Source of the DNA: Pomphorhynchus laevis
Lineage: Eukaryota > Acanthocephala > Palaeacanthocephala > Echinorhynchida > Pomphorhynchidae
Length of the DNA: 64,000 nucleotides
Direction of reading: 5' to 3'
Assembly (NCBI GenBank): GCA_012934845.2
Contig: WNNJ02001571.1
Location: 1 to 64,000 of the forward strand
The translations under genes and the position numbers were made by a program. Numbering within the stretch: position 1 is the stretch's first letter; every line of letters starts with the position of its first letter. Of the stretch, positions 1 to 13,787 are shown in pieces. The notes below the pieces were generated by a model. It ran no database searches and was not told the DNA's origin. It worked only from the letters and a program-made list of their open reading frames with translations.

Positions 1-1289
1 TAATTTATTTTAAACAAAAGTAATTAAACGTAGCTTTTATTCACAATTTAAATAGTTTGTACCAAATTTTCAAAACAATTTATTTACGGAAAAAATTATT
101 TGTTATCTTAATGTTAAGTTTTTGAGACAAAACATGCCTTTAGCTGAACCAGTCGTAAATTTTCTGAAGGATTCTTCAGAAAATTTATTTAAAAAAAACG
201 AAGGTTTTTTAAAATCGTTTATGATTATTTCCTAAAAATGAAGAAAACCGACATTTTTATATTGAGAGATCGATAAAAATACAATGCTACTTAGACATTT
301 TTCCTCTATCAAAATTTGATTAAACCAAATTTAAAAAATGGGATAAAAGAAAATAATAAATAGTTTAAATAAAAATGTTTCTTATGCACGTTTTTTAATT
401 ATAAAATTAAATTTTAATTAAATTTTTAATTTAATTAAAATTAATTTAATTTTTAATTTTTATTTAATTTAATTAGTTATATTATATTTTCACATTACGT
501 TTACGATCCGGTCACATGTCGCAGAAATACCATCTCGAAGAAAATATATTCATTTTTTAAACATTACATTATTATAATAAAATAAATTCTAGCTTGAATT
601 ATTTTCAAAGTTTCTTAAACGCTTTTGAGAAGAAATATCGACATTTAGGATTAAAAGCATAATTAAACTTTCAATTGTCCTGTTTTCATATTACATCCAT
701 AGTATCTATATTTTTCATATTGTACTATGTTTTCTACGGAAGACCTTCCCTAGCAGGCTTCGTTGCTCGATTTCGGATAGCATGGTATTTATAAATCATA
801 ATTACATGATAACACTGAAACATCTCATTTAGGTAAAACGCCTTTTAAAAACGACAGCTCGCAAAATTATGATGTTTTCTTCACCCCTTTCTCTTTTCTG
901 GCATCTAAGGGTTAAAAAATATTTTATTTTCTGTGAAATTGTAATTCTGTAAAATTGTCATTATGCCAGTTTAAACAAGTCTAAACTATCCTTAACATCA
1001 AGGCAAACTGTCTTAGGAAGATAAAACTTTTCTCTTAATCAGAGAAAAGTTATACTCCTTAATGTTGAATCGTTGAGATATATAAACTGATAAGCCCTGA
1101 TACCTTTAGAGTTACTTTTCACTTTGTTAATATAAGAACGATTCCAGAGTGATAAGTGATATATTACTGAACCAATCAAGATTGTAAGCGATTAGCATAA
1201 CGTGATTCGAACAGATATTGTATAGCAATGGGTATCCAAAATGTATTAAATTAGGTGAGTAATATTAGTAATTCCAAAGCATATTCATC
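1..1289. other. AT-rich non-coding stretch
   Basis: I see no gene here. The stretch is low-complexity AT-rich DNA, with a run made almost only of TTTAATT-type words around 395-480. No long reading frame resembles a known family. Confidence 0.6.
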
Positions 1290-1635
1290 ATATATTTTTG
1301 AGGAGTAAACAATATGAGGAGCACTTCGGCGATGCCCAAACTACACGTTTTTATGTAACGTCATTAACAATTATCAATTTGGCGGAAATAATTTGCTGAG
1401 AGGTCTGACAAAAAGCATTTGAGACCATAGCTTATGATTGGAAGGAGCATCACGTCAAAGTTTCGACGAGCGTCACGAAATGATATAAGTCCAAACGACT
1501 TTTGACGACTTTTGCAGACTGTTTTTTTCAAGTGGATTTTGAAAGACCAGCGAGAGCTTAGTAGGATAACATCATATTTGTACGTACAACAAATTTTTAG
1601 AGGATATTCGTTCACATACAGAACATCCTTACGAG

Positions 1636-1896
1636 ATCAAATCAGCTAACTGAGTCTACATATTTAATATAATTATAAAATAAACAAAACATAATAATGC
1701 TAAATCAAAATTTAATAATTAAATAATAAAATAAATAATTGTTTTTAGATTTTCTATAATTTAAATCAAGTTAAAATAAAAAATTGAAATTTAAAATAAA
1801 CGTCATTTTTATGAATTGACTAATAAATAACAGATGTTGTATCAGAATAAGAATTAGATGTCATCAGGAGGAACTGCTATGCTATCAGGTATCATG
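1636..1896 (-). mobile_element. Naiad-type Penelope-like element, 3' end fragment
   Basis: This copy holds only the 3' untranslated end of the element found whole-ish at 45257-48171, in inverse orientation. Read on the minus strand, it runs from the CTGATAGCATAGCAGTTCCT block to the terminal ACTCAGTTAGCTGATTTGA. It lies inside the LINE fossil, so it arrived later than the LINE. The extreme 5' truncation is what target-primed reverse transcription commonly leaves. Confidence 0.85.
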
Positions 1897-3503
1897 AGAT
1901 AATTTAATATATTTACGAAACTTAAGAACTTTGGTGTTCGATATATTCACCGTAAGTTAATTAACGTTACAGTACTCTACAATTACTGAAATGACAGATT
2001 TAGCCAATAAGCTATTAGAAGTTAACAATGCAAGATCATATGCTTACAAAATAAAAACGACATAAAGTGTGTATGCGTATTTGCTCAATCGTAAATAAAC
2101 GATAAAGTAGGCTGAAGCACGCTCACAAGGAAAAGCATAAACGGATTATTGACACCCACCTGATTGCAAGAGTTTGTGCAAAAATAAGGATCGGTCGACA
2201 CTATCTAATACCTTTGCGAAATCTATAAACACTGTAAAAAGGAGGAGTGAGAGTTAAACTGTCGAGAACTCTATATCGTAGATTTGTAAGTGCACTTATT
2301 GAAGAGTGATTCCTGCAGTTGTTTTGTAGGTAGGCAGTAGGAACTAAACCGAGATAAACGGAAGGACATCATACACGTCAATAACTTATACGAGTGATTA
2401 AGCAGAGCTATTTATCTATCTGAGTCGGTACATGCAAGTTCTCCTGATCCTTTAAACAAAACCTTAATGACATTATCCGCCAATCGTTAGGAATAGAATG
2501 ATTTTTCAAGATTGCATTAAAAAAATAATTCTCAATAATTTGAAATCAAGTTAAAGGATTGTTTCATGTGTTGAATACAAAGTTGATCGACACCAGCTGC
2601 TTTTTTTGATAACATGCAAACCAGCAAGATTCGATTTTATCTTTGGTGAAGGTGGAATAAAGAGGATCTTGATTGCATAACTTGCATTGCATATGAAGCT
2701 ATGATCGTTCTAAATATTAGAAGACTTCATAATCTAGAATATTGACAAAGTAATTTCGCCATTTATCTATAGAAAATCGCGAACCAAGCTAACACGATCG
2801 AGAACGTAAAAGACATAGAGCAAACTCAGCTTTTTAAAGTTCTGTGCATTCTTTGGATATCGCTTTTAAATTGTTTGAGGAGATCAATTTGCCTGCTGAC
2901 CGGATGAGGTTTACATAAATAACCAGAGGTAATCATAATTCCATCGAGCAAACACGTGATAGATTTATGTTTCTGGAGCAGTGCCTATTTGGTACTGAAG
3001 TCTATGCACACATCGTGGATACCAATGTTTGCAAAAATCAAATCTAAGTAACTTTTGGAAGTACTACTCTCGTAAGTCCAGTCTTCAGTTGGAATGTGAA
3101 GACCAAGGTTATAAGAAGGAAAGTATTCTTTTAAGATTTCTTGTATTATCGATGAATTACCCTTATTAGTATTGAAATCATCTGTGACAATAATGGGCTT
3201 ATAAAGTATGATGTTCTCAAGAAACAGACAATTCGCTAATAATATCACTCGCACGGTAATATTGATTAAAATAGCGCGTTATAATGGATAGCGATGGTGC
3301 GCTAAGGTAAATTGCGTTCTCATTGGTTTAAAAGGGCAAATCGCTAAAAGATTGGATACAGCCAAATAACTTCCCCGAATGATCTACCACGAGTGGCTAA
3401 AGATGCCAAGATATCGTAAGTATAAAACTTCGATAGCGCTAGAGGAAAAGTACAGAAAGTTTCTAGGAGTATCAGTATATCAAACGACGATAAATAGCTA
3501 TTT

Positions 3504-3686
3504 ATGCCCTATTTCAATAATGTACCAAGGCCTTCAACGTTGAAATACAACAATCGAATTAACCTTATCGGTTTACCACAGCGATTATTCCGTGGCATGT
3601 TCTCAAATAGTCATATGGAATTTTTATTCATCGAGAGAATCAATTCCTTAATCGATGATGCATTGGCTATTTGCCAACAAGTATAA
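3504..3686 (+). other. Short open frame, unrecognised
   Basis: A 60-codon frame on the strand opposite to the LINE remains. It has a reasonably protein-like composition, but I recognise no family and see no splice sites that would make it an exon. It is probably an antisense frame of the dead LINE. Confidence 0.15.
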
Positions 3687-4720
3687 CTATATTACTACGC
3701 AACGCCAAACGCTCTGAGGGATTTGCTTTCCGAACTTCTCTAAGCTTGTTTAAAAGCATCTTTTGTGCCTCACGTTAGGCTAAAGACATATGAGCCCTGA
3801 TGAAAAAGTTTTGAAAATTATCTGAAGTTTTAAAAAACCTGGATCTATTAAGGATATTGACAGTAATAACTTCATTTGTAGTCAGTAGAAGTCAAGGTGG
3901 TGAGTCGTTTCTCGATGTAGTGATGCGGTGAAGCTTTATCGAAATGTTTCTATCGAGATCAACCTTAATTGCGGTGAGTAACTATCTAACATTTTCTATC
4001 TTATTTGTAGAAGCATTAAACGTTGTATAATAACGTTAGAAGCTCGTCTTGCTTGCCGATCAACCTCCTGAATCACATTTAAAGGAGAAGTATCTTTATC
4101 TATTAACGTTGTAGTTAAGGCAGAACGAGTTACTGTACGTTGAATGACTAGAAAAACGATGAAGTTTAAGCCAAACTATTGCCTTTTGTAAGTTTCCGAT
4201 ATTGATAGATAGTGTAGGCATAGCTGCACTCAGTTCACGTATTTATTGTTTCATACTTTCAAATGTTGTGCCTTATCACTAATAATCTTATAAAGTTCAG
4301 AAATTTATATGGCGATGCACTATCCGCATAAACAATCTTGTAAAAAGAAGTCTCGCGACACATTTCTAGGAGCTTTATCAATAGGAGCTTTTTTAAAGCT
4401 ATGCAGTTAACAAACGTCCGAAATGCACTTCATGTGCAGGTTAACGAAATTTATTATATCGTCTAACGTATCCGGTGTTTTCGTCGTTGTAACGTGGTTA
4501 TAATCTGACGAAATATAACTATCCACTGGGAAATTATCTGATTTACGATTTTTACACCTCTTCTTAGAAAAACAAATCATTTAAGATATACACTGTTTTA
4601 CATATACGCAACCTTCACACACTGCATGCGGCCCATTACATGATCAGCAGCGGTATGATGGATGCACAGATTGTAATCAAAGCTTATCGTTCGCAGTCCA
4701 TTGTAAGTTGTCGCCTCGTT

Positions 4721-5376
4721 GCACAGCGTCTCTTTGCTTGTTCGTTGATTGTTGTCTTGTTGGTTTCGCCTCTTTCTTGAAGTTTCTATAAGTATTTTGA
4801 GTATTTTGATCAGTATCTTATTTCGATAAATGCATAAGTATTTTGCTCAGTGATAATGAAATTACTGTCTTAGATATTAAGCAAGTCCCTAATACAATTA
4901 ACTTTTTGTAATGTTGATATATTTATAGTAATTGGTTATGATCACGGTTTTGCTATAAAATAATTGAGTCTGCTACAAACGATAGTCAATTACGGATTTT
5001 AAATTATGAATATGGAAGAAATAAGGGGGAATCGAAGACGAATTAAATTTACAAAGTCGTAAAATATACTATAAGTTAGATAAAATTCGTAGAAATGTAG
5101 TTTCTTTTTACGTAAAAAATTTCAACTTGCCTTTCTGAAATTTGAGTCACCAAATGTTGTGTGGAACGCTGGATAACAGAAATAATGATTAACACAGCCA
5201 TATAATCATTCCAATTGGGAGTAAGGTTATAATGATTATAATAAGTAAGTAACACGAAAGATAGAAAAACCAAAGTTAAGCTTATATGTTTATTTTAAAT
5301 TCGATATCAAATGTATTACAATGGAACTAATAACAAACATATTTAAAATACATGACGCGGAAGAATTACTGTATAT
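4721..5376. other. Non-coding stretch
   Basis: AT-rich DNA between the LINE remains and the first long duplication. I see no coding or RNA signal. Confidence 0.5.
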
Positions 5377-6400
5377 AGCGATAACTAAATTGTACTGTTT
5401 AATTATACAATCCTTTATACTTACAAAATTATTTTGTTTCGTGTACAAGCATAATGACTCCATCACTAGCAAACGAGCTAAATAAAATTGGTAATAACCA
5501 TTATTATGGAAACAGTTTTTCTTACTATTTGAAACCATTTATTTGGCCCATTTGGGGAATTATTAAGTTAATTCTTATACATTTTAATAGTATCAAATAA
5601 ACTTATTTCTTACTACTTACAAAATAATAATTTAAACGGACAAATATAGAAATACAACAATGAGCAAAATGATAAAATATATTAATTGTAATAACAAAAG
5701 CATAAACACTTATGATAGGCCTTGACATATTTTCAAACATAATCGTTATTGCATCGCATACAATTACATCATCTACTTATCTTCGACACAAGTAATTCAA
5801 TTCTTGATAGTAATTACTCAATAAAGACAAATTATCCCATACAAGCATTAAACAACGTTGATGTTATATTAAAAAACAGTGGATCCCTAGCTGATGTAGC
5901 ATAAACCATCATTAATAAACTATAGGCATACATACTCGAGTGAGATTCCAATGCGTCTATCTTGAATACATTCTTAGACATGCATTATTACAGTTAATTT
6001 GTGAATTCAATTAAGATATTTTTTATATAAATATTACATTATAATATATAATGTCTATAAAGGCATGAAATACATTCAATAATGATACTTATAAAGTATC
6101 ACTTATCCATATATCCTTAAAGTCAAGAAAAAGGTTTAATAAATTGAATATACTCCATATTGATACTATAATCTATACACCTGATCTCCTAACTGTTCAA
6201 AAAACAACTAGAAATACTTAGCTTTTATGTATAATAATATTAATACCTTACATAATTACATAAGAACTACTGATTAAACAATAATAGTATTATAAAATTA
6301 TTATAATAAGTTAAAATTCTTTTAGAATCCAAATTTTGATTATAAAAAATAATATTACATATTGAATTTTTATATTTTATATTAAATATTAAATATTTTT
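5377..6400. repeat. Long dispersed duplication A, copy 1
   Basis: About 700 bp from 5377 to 6075 match 9783-10475 almost base for base. They share, for example, the run TAATGACTCCATCACTAGCA and the following several hundred bases. A looser match continues at about 6290-6400 (10530-10610 in the other copy), with unmatched bases between. There is no coding potential and there are no obvious terminal repeats, so the element class is unknown. A nonautonomous mobile element or a local segmental duplication are both possible. Confidence 0.75.
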
Positions 6401-7459
6401 AGTGTCGACAAAATAGCTTCAGCGATTACATCATCAAGAAACAAGCACGAAGCACGTTTTTAGACTAAAAATAAAATGTTAAAATGTATTTTACCAACAA
6501 GATAAAAATTACAGAATATACGTTTAATTTACAGGATGGAGTGTTATTTGTTAGTAAAATAATAGATAAATGATATATTTAATTAAAAAGATTAACACAC
6601 GGCACACTTATCATCAACTATTTTTAGTTAAATTCGCACACATATGCTCTGTATATGTTAACGAGAACAGTAAACATGTTTGTATATTGAATGACTTTAA
6701 GTGATACCATTACTTTATTATAAAATACTTAATTATATAATTAATGTTAATGTTGGCTAAAATGGTTGTCTTATGCTAAAGTTATCTTACCTGAAAGATT
6801 TTAAAAAAGTGTGGTATTTGACAGCTTTTATTATGATCTTATTTAATTGATCTTAATTTTGTGGAATGTTAGCAAAAATCAATTATAAAATTATATTAAA
6901 TATCGATATTGTATTTATATTAATAAATAGTATTTATAGTTGAAAAACAACGTCGTAATAAAATTATTATACTGACCTTACACATCATATAATGGTAAGG
7001 TAATAATTGGTAAATTCTTATCAATTAAACATAAATATTTTGAATCTATCGAAAAGAACATATTTCTTGATATATGGAATGCCAAATTTTTGTTTAAACG
7101 ATTTTGACTGTTATCGGCATATTCCGATTTTGATTTTTTTGTAGAATAAAAAGTGTGCAAATCTATACTTTGACGGAAAGAGAAATAATCATATCACCGT
7201 TCGCATTTAAATCATTATTTTTGTGTATTATAAATGAGCAAGAATTCTTGATGATTAAAATAACAAGAATTCTTATATTTTTTCATAACTAGTTGTTACC
7301 TATGCATTAATTGACTATTTATCCTTTGTTGACTATATAGCTCGCATTAATTGGGATATTTGGTATTATTTACTTGATTTTGATCAACACAAAAAGTGCA
7401 AATTAAAAAAAGGCGTTTGGTAGATTTGAATTGCAAAAATTAGTTACCGCCCACACTAT
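6401..7459. other. Non-coding stretch
   Basis: AT-rich DNA without a recognisable gene. The small minus-strand open frame at 6978-7160 has the composition of background sequence. Confidence 0.5.
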
Positions 7460-7540
7460 TTATAGAACACAAAAATTGCGTAATTTACTATATAAGTAAA
7501 TTATAGACGTTTGTGTGCGGCGGGGTGAAGTAGCGCTCAC

Positions 7541-7879
7541 CTGTAACTGGAGCAACAGCGCCTGATGTATGAATGCTTGGGTGTGGGCTGCGCTTGATCG
7601 ACGCGATGTGAAGAATGTGCGTCCTAGCATGGTACTGAGTAGGCATGGTGGCATATACGTAGGTGGTGTCTCCAGGCTAGATAAGGAGAGGTGAACCGGT
7701 CCAGATCCGAAAGGAAGCAGATCAAAGCCTCCGCTCGGTACGCTTGCAGGATAGCGTACACGAACAGCTGTGCCATTGAGTTCCGGGCCCATGTCAGACA
7801 TACATCTTTTTAATAAGTTTCGTGGTCTCCGGCATATGTAGCGTCTACGGGGAGGTATATACCTTGAAAAATACGACAC
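7541..7879 (-). CDS. Putative exon of an unknown gene (GC-rich, minus strand)
   Basis: This is an island of much higher GC content in an AT-rich background, with one long open frame on the minus strand. The frame includes MSDMGPELNGTAV and a Ser/Pro-rich middle, and it runs into a strong 5' splice site (CAG|GTGAGC, exon end at 7541). After the splice site the base composition drops back to background at once, as expected at an exon-intron border. The upstream border is unclear: either a first exon, or an internal exon with an acceptor near 7860. I do not recognise the protein, and no neighbouring exon was found on the minus strand between 7.5 kb and the window start. A GC-rich mobile fragment is the main alternative. 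Confidence 0.35.
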
Positions 7880-9782
7880 AAATTTTTGCTAATAATTTTG
7901 TAGTAGTTTTCATAAATATTTCCTTTAATTCGCAGTTGTATAAATATAAATGAAATTTAATTAATGACACTTTTGTGAAATGTTTAATTCGTCTACCGGT
8001 CGTTTTTGTATCTCCGGTATAATTATTATATCACATGTAAATTTGTATCGATATTGGAAATCATTTTTCAAACTGAAAGTATAGTACATGTAGCAAATTT
8101 TTAAACCTTTTTTCCAGTTTTATTGTGAAAGTTTTTATTTTGAATATCAGCACGAAAGATTTATGCCTATAAAAAATACTGTAATAATTACTAGAATGTG
8201 GAAACGATGCAAAACGTAACAGATATTGGTACTCTTATAGTAAGTTACCAATTCGATAGATATATTTGCTAATAAAACTTGAAATCAAATAAAATTTGTA
8301 TTCAAAGAAAATGTGAAATTAAATTCAATTAAAAGTATATTGCTGTCACTTAAAGCATTTACATTTCAAAGCATTTTAGATCGTACAAATGACAACAAAA
8401 CGTTTAAAATTGCCTATAACCCTTGAAGCAATAACATACATCTAAATATTTCATCACCTGCAAAGTACTTAGAAGATTGTGTTAATGGCCAAATAAAATT
8501 AGTAATAAAATGTAACTGCTTTATAGTGGAATTTCAATAGCAAGGACATTTTTGATTTTAAGTACTACATTATCAATATTAAAATAAAATAATACAGTTT
8601 TTCAAGTTGACATTTTCCTTAATGACCTAGTTTTTGATAGGATAAGCATTTTATGCTGAAATTGCTGTCTTAAGTTTATTCGAACGAAGACAATTGATTA
8701 TAATATCTTAATTTAAAAAATATTTCACAATTTTATATCTAAAAGGCAAAATATAAAATTAGTTATTTTAACTAACTTTTTGTAGTAGCATAAAGTTGGT
8801 TGTTAATACAATATTTGAGATCTTTTAATATCAAAGATATTAGTGTGAGACTACAAATAAATAAGCAAAATTAATTGGTAGACTTCAATAGCAATCAAGC
8901 AATTGATTGAAGCTATTTTATAATTAATATATTTTGATCTTGCTTCCGACAACACTTTACAAGCTACAGACACTATAAGAATATAAAAATTTAAACAATA
9001 ATAATTTATTTGTAATATTGTAATATTATAATTTATAATTTATTAAACATTTTTTGAAAATTATTGATTGTTAAGTAAATTTAAATTTTTAATTCGTAGT
9101 AAGTGCCTGTTAACCTTTTATAAACCTTTTATCTAAAAAGCCATATATAAAAAAGCATATCACTTTAATATGAAGACAACTTTAGAAAAACATGAACTAA
9201 AGAGATGGATATTTCTTTACTAGTATTTATACGCTTTTCCCTTTCTATAACTTTATTAAGGATAAACATCAGTAACAAAAAGACAATAACTAAACAACTC
9301 AGAGACTACATATATACGTTTGCTCATTTAATTCAAGGAATGCATACGATATTTGCAGTACAAATTAAAAAAGTCGAGATCCTTATTAATATCATTATTA
9401 ATAATAAACATCTCAATCATTGTTTGAAACTTAAGTCCCTAATGAAGACTACACGAACTATGTAGAGGTCGCTACAATTCTAATAAAGCAAACAAATTCA
9501 TTCGTTCAAACAATACAACATACATAAAAAATAACCTTTTAATAACTTTAAAAGGTTATTTTACATATTTAAAACTTATATTTACTGAAATCCTGCTTGG
9601 CAGGGTAGCAGACCCTGCCAACAGGACAATTACTGAAGAAGATTTACTGAAATCGTTTATTTGACAGCGACTGACTATTAATATTTATCTTAAATGTCAA
9701 TAACTATCACACTTCAACATATTGCCATAATTACATATCACAAGATAAATTGGCAAAGCTCATAGAGTAATTGCTATATAAA
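7880..9782. other. Non-coding stretch with two small hairpins
   Basis: AT-rich DNA. Just before the second duplication copy there is an inverted repeat at about 9530-9562 (arms around AAATAACCTTTTAA). A second, GC-rich one lies at about 9598-9620 (TGGCAGGGT ... ACCCTGCCA). The open frame at 9205-9465 looks like background. Confidence 0.45.
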
Positions 9783-10610
9783 TACTGTATAAAGCGATAA
9801 CTTAATTAAACTTTTTTGATTATACAATCCTTTATACTTACAAAATTATTTTGTTTTTTGTACACGCATAATGACTCCATCACTAGCAAACGAGCTAAAT
9901 AAAATTGGTAATAACCATTATTATGGAAACAGTTTTTTCTTACTATTTGAAACCATTAATTTGGCCCATTTGGGGAATTATTAAGTTAATTCTTATACAT
10001 TTTAATAGTATCAAATAACCTTTTTTCTTACTACTTACAAAATAATAATTTAAACATACAAATATACAAATACAACAATGAGCAAAATGATAAAATATAT
10101 TAATTGTAATAACAAAAGCATAAACACTTATGATAGGCCTTGACATATTTTCAAATATAATCGATATTGCATCGCATACAATTACATCATCTACTTATCT
10201 TCGACACAAGTAATTCAATTCTTGATAGTAATTACTCAATAAAGACAAATTATCCCATACAAGCATTAAACAACGTTTATTCTGTATTAAAAAACAGTGG
10301 CTCCCTAGCTGATGTAGCATGAACCATCATTAATCTACTATAAGCATACATACTCGAGTGAGATTCCAATCTTGCATACATTCTTAGACATGTATTATTA
10401 CAGTTAATTTGTGAATTCAATTGAGATATTATTTATACAAATATTACATTATAATATATAGAATGTTTTTAAAGGCATTGAAAACCTTTAATAAGACCAA
10501 CTGATAAAATTGGATTATATAAATATAATCCAATAATAGTTTTACAATCAGTTAAAATTCTATTATAATCCAAATTTTGATTATAAATTAATATTAAATA
10601 TTAAATTAAA
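9783..10610. repeat. Long dispersed duplication A, copy 2
   Basis: Second copy of the sequence at 5377-6400, in the same orientation about 4.4 kb downstream. The two copies differ by scattered substitutions and small indels. No open frame is shared between them that looks like a protein. Confidence 0.75.
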
Positions 10611-10674
10611 TAACTCCACAACTTTTTGTATATATCAAATAAAGGAAAAAACAAACGAGTTCAATTTGAAAAAC

Positions 10675-12270
10675 AATGACTGCACAGGCATATCAACTTG
10701 AAATAAATATTATATTTAAATTAAATCAATTGAGATATTTTACACTAATATTTTATATTAATGATTAGTTTTCACTAATCATTTTTGACTTGCGGACTTT
10801 ATTTTCTTGATTATACAACCTCTGTCAAGAATACTGAAACAATGTATTCATGATATAACATTATAAAATATCATGTTTTTCGATTATTGTAGCTTCTTTT
10901 AAACCAATGCTTAGCCATTTTATTACATTTTATGTTCAAGTAAATAAAATTGTTTATAAAACAATAGAACGAACGTTAGTTAAATACACAACAAAAGTGG
11001 ATTAAAAAATTAAGCGAAATGTAAAAGATCGAAATATACGAGTAGGCAAGACTCCACATTTGTAAGTCCGTCTTTTGCCATATTTCCTTCAAATTATTTA
11101 TTGTTACACAATTGACAAAGACGTGGTCAGCGATTCGTACGACAATTAGTCCCAGAAGACAATTAATTTACGGAGAGTGCGCACGGAATGTATGCACTGT
11201 TTATATAGCCCAAATCAAATGTGTACAATAGAACAGGTGTTAAATGTCTTTCTTAGTTGTACAATTCGATTCGACAGTAAAACGATTTTGCATGCTTTAA
11301 GCTGGATTAGTTATAAGTTACACGGACTAAACAATTGGTAAAATCAGTAAAAGAAACGATGTTGTTTTAATGCTTTACAGATTTTGATATCTCAGCGTAA
11401 GTACGGCCACACAATTTTTAGTTTATTTTACTAAAATCCGATTACTAGCTCTTTTCAATCTACCAAAAAGATAGTTGAATAGATCGGCCACCTTTTAATC
11501 TTAGTTAGTAAAGTATTTTTTAAATTATATCTATGTAAAGCCTATTTAAATATATTTATAATTTACTTATATGCATGCACGTTTAATAATTTGTGCTGTT
11601 ATAAATTAAAATAAATTTATAAATTAAAATAAATTTTCGTTTTTAAAATTACCGAAAAAACTTATGGCTTTTTCAAGTATTTTATTTATAATTTTTGATG
11701 ACTTGTAGTTTAGTTGATAACTTAGATACACGTTTTCTGTATGTAAATATAATGAAATTGTAAAATATTATGTTATATTTATTTTAATATTATAAATATT
11801 GAAAAACAATTCTGTTATTAAAAAACAATTGTGTTATAAAAAACAAATTTTCATTACTTTGTGTAAGTACGGCCAATATAATTTCAGTTTATTTTGCTAA
11901 AATCCAGTGACCAGAAGTTTTTAGACTTCGTAAATGTTAATCGAATTCGCATAAATTAAGAACAAATCTCAATCAACATTAATGTATAGTCATAATCACT
12001 AATGTTATAATATAAGTCAATAACAAAACACATAAGTCTTAATATTTATTCATAAGCGTATAGATTGTCCCATGCTATAAACTGAAATATTCCTAGAGGT
12101 CTTATTTTGATTATTACAAATCCTTAGATAATTTTGATTATCTAAGAATTATCTTATTGCATAATCAATACAAATATATTACAATACAATATAAAAATAT
12201 ATTTGTAATTTACTTATTACCCATACTAAGATACACGCTTTCTATAAGTAAATCAAATGAAAGTGTAGAA
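10675..12270. repeat. Long dispersed duplication B, copy 1
   Basis: Near-identical to parts of 18005-20440. The core 10788-12135 matches 19034-20440. It contains a TATATAG box near 11210 within the conserved part. The motif GTAAGTACGGCCA appears twice, near 11399 and 11862, each followed by a run like TTTAGTTTATTTTACTAAAA. Nothing in it looks coding. The 3' third (from about 11925) also occurs alone at 13788-14150. The class is unknown; it is a multi-copy nonautonomous repeat or a segmental duplication. Confidence 0.75.
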
Positions 12271-12423
12271 TGATATTTATGACATCATATGACATTATAT
12301 TTATGATATTATATATTATGCTGTGTTTATTGTTGAAATAGATTTCATAAAATAATTATTATACTGATTTTTAACCAGAAGTTTTTTTGATAATAATAGT
12401 TTTATAATTTACTTTTTGACTAA

Positions 12424-13757
12424 TCAAATCAGCTAACTGAGTCTACGTATTTAATATAATTATAAAATAAACAAAACATAATAATGCTAAATCAAAATTT
12501 AATAATTAAATAATAAAATTAATAATTGTTTTTAGATTTTCTATAATTTAAATCAAGTTAAAATAAAAAATTGAAATTTAAAATAAACGTCATTTTTATG
12601 AATTGACTAATAAATAACAGACGTTGTATCAGAATAAGAATTAGAGGTCATCAGGAGGAACTGCTATGCTATCAGGTTTCGGCCCCTAACTCCTCTACCC
12701 AACATAGCAGCGGGGCCAAATACATGCTAATGATGTATTTCCTCTGATAAAACTATCTAGTATCTTATTCTAATACAAAGTATATTATTTATTATCCATC
12801 CATAAAAATTTGCCACTTAAGAGTTTAAATTTATTCTTTATATTATTGTGTTGATTTATATTTTACTATTTTCTGTTTGATGTTATTTTTATAGTAACCT
12901 AGTTTAAAATATGTATCTATTAAATTATTTGCATGATTTTGAAGAAAGCCAATATCATTACATATTGTTGCAATTCTTAAAATTTCATTATTTAATGTAT
13001 TATATTTTATATTATATGGTATGCATGAATGCTCATGCAAAAATATGTTTATTGTAAATTTAAATATGTCATCTTTACGATATAAATTAATAGTAGTTTT
13101 AGTTAAAGTTAATTTAATGTTCATATCTAGATATACACCTTCTTTATCGTTAATATTGGTTTTATTAAGAATGATGCTACCTGGATAAATTTGTTCGCTT
13201 ATTGAATAAAAATTGCTAGAATTAAATACACATATATCATCATGTTTCAAAACATATATTTCATATATTTATATAATTTAGATTTATTTTTTAAACAGTT
13301 ATGAACAAATTCATATTCTATAAAGCTTAAAAATAAGTCAGCTATAATTTGGATACTATAACCTCCCATTATTTTAAAAGAAACAATTTTTATTAAAATT
13401 TTTACAATTTTTTTTTATTACCTTCCAATGAAACACATTTTATTTGTCTAAATATAAACGTATTTATTTTAAATAATTTTGATTTATTTAAATATTTCAG
13501 GATTCTAATAATTTAATTTTATCAATATATTTATATTTACTTGATGTTTTAATTTTTGTTAGATAGGCGTTATAATTATTATAACATATATATGTATATC
13601 TTTTTCCGTATATAAGATTAATTAATTTTACTAACGCTTCTTTGAGATCTACGAAATCTAGATTTGGTCTGAACAATTCACAGTTATGAACAAATTCATA
13701 TTCTATAAAGCTTTAAAACAAGTCAGCTATAATTTGGATACTATAACCTCCCATTAA
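12424..13757 (-). mobile_element. Naiad-type Penelope-like element, 5'-truncated copy
   Basis: Minus-strand copy of the element at 45257-48171. From 12424 upward it holds the terminal CTCAGTTAGCTGATTTGA end, the 3' block (revcomp of GGCCCCGCTGCTATG), and the C-terminal part of the reverse transcriptase (12843-13250, ending in a KSTQ tail rather than the usual end). It continues to about 13675, which corresponds to the region of the DFSTLYTNL motif. A separate piece at about 13680-13757 repeats the region already present at about 13298-13375, so two partial copies lie head to tail. The coding part is broken and the copy cannot be active. Confidence 0.85.
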
Positions 13758-13787
13758 AACACCTTTAAAGATGTTAAATATTCAAAA

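Larger units (their letters stand above)
1290..4720 (-). mobile_element. Decayed LINE (non-LTR retrotransposon), minus strand
   Basis: Read on the minus strand, the pieces fall in LINE order. Around 4.6-4.7 kb is a Cys/His-rich segment resembling the zinc finger of a LINE ORF1, followed around 4.0 kb by an ORF1-like stretch. At 2985-3254 is the end of an apurinic-type endonuclease, with a DDFNTN box and a SYLDLIFAN segment. At about 2.0-2.65 kb is the start of a reverse transcriptase (KKAAGVDQL, then the IALLNHSYK region). At 1364-1615 is the post-RT segment with LLPIISYGL, matching the LINE ends near 61-62 kb. Frames change repeatedly and stops are frequent, so this is an old, dead copy. A Penelope-like 3' fragment (1636-1896) is inserted in it. 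The outer limits are approximate. The clade is uncertain; the domain order fits a CR1/Jockey/I-like LINE. Confidence 0.7.
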
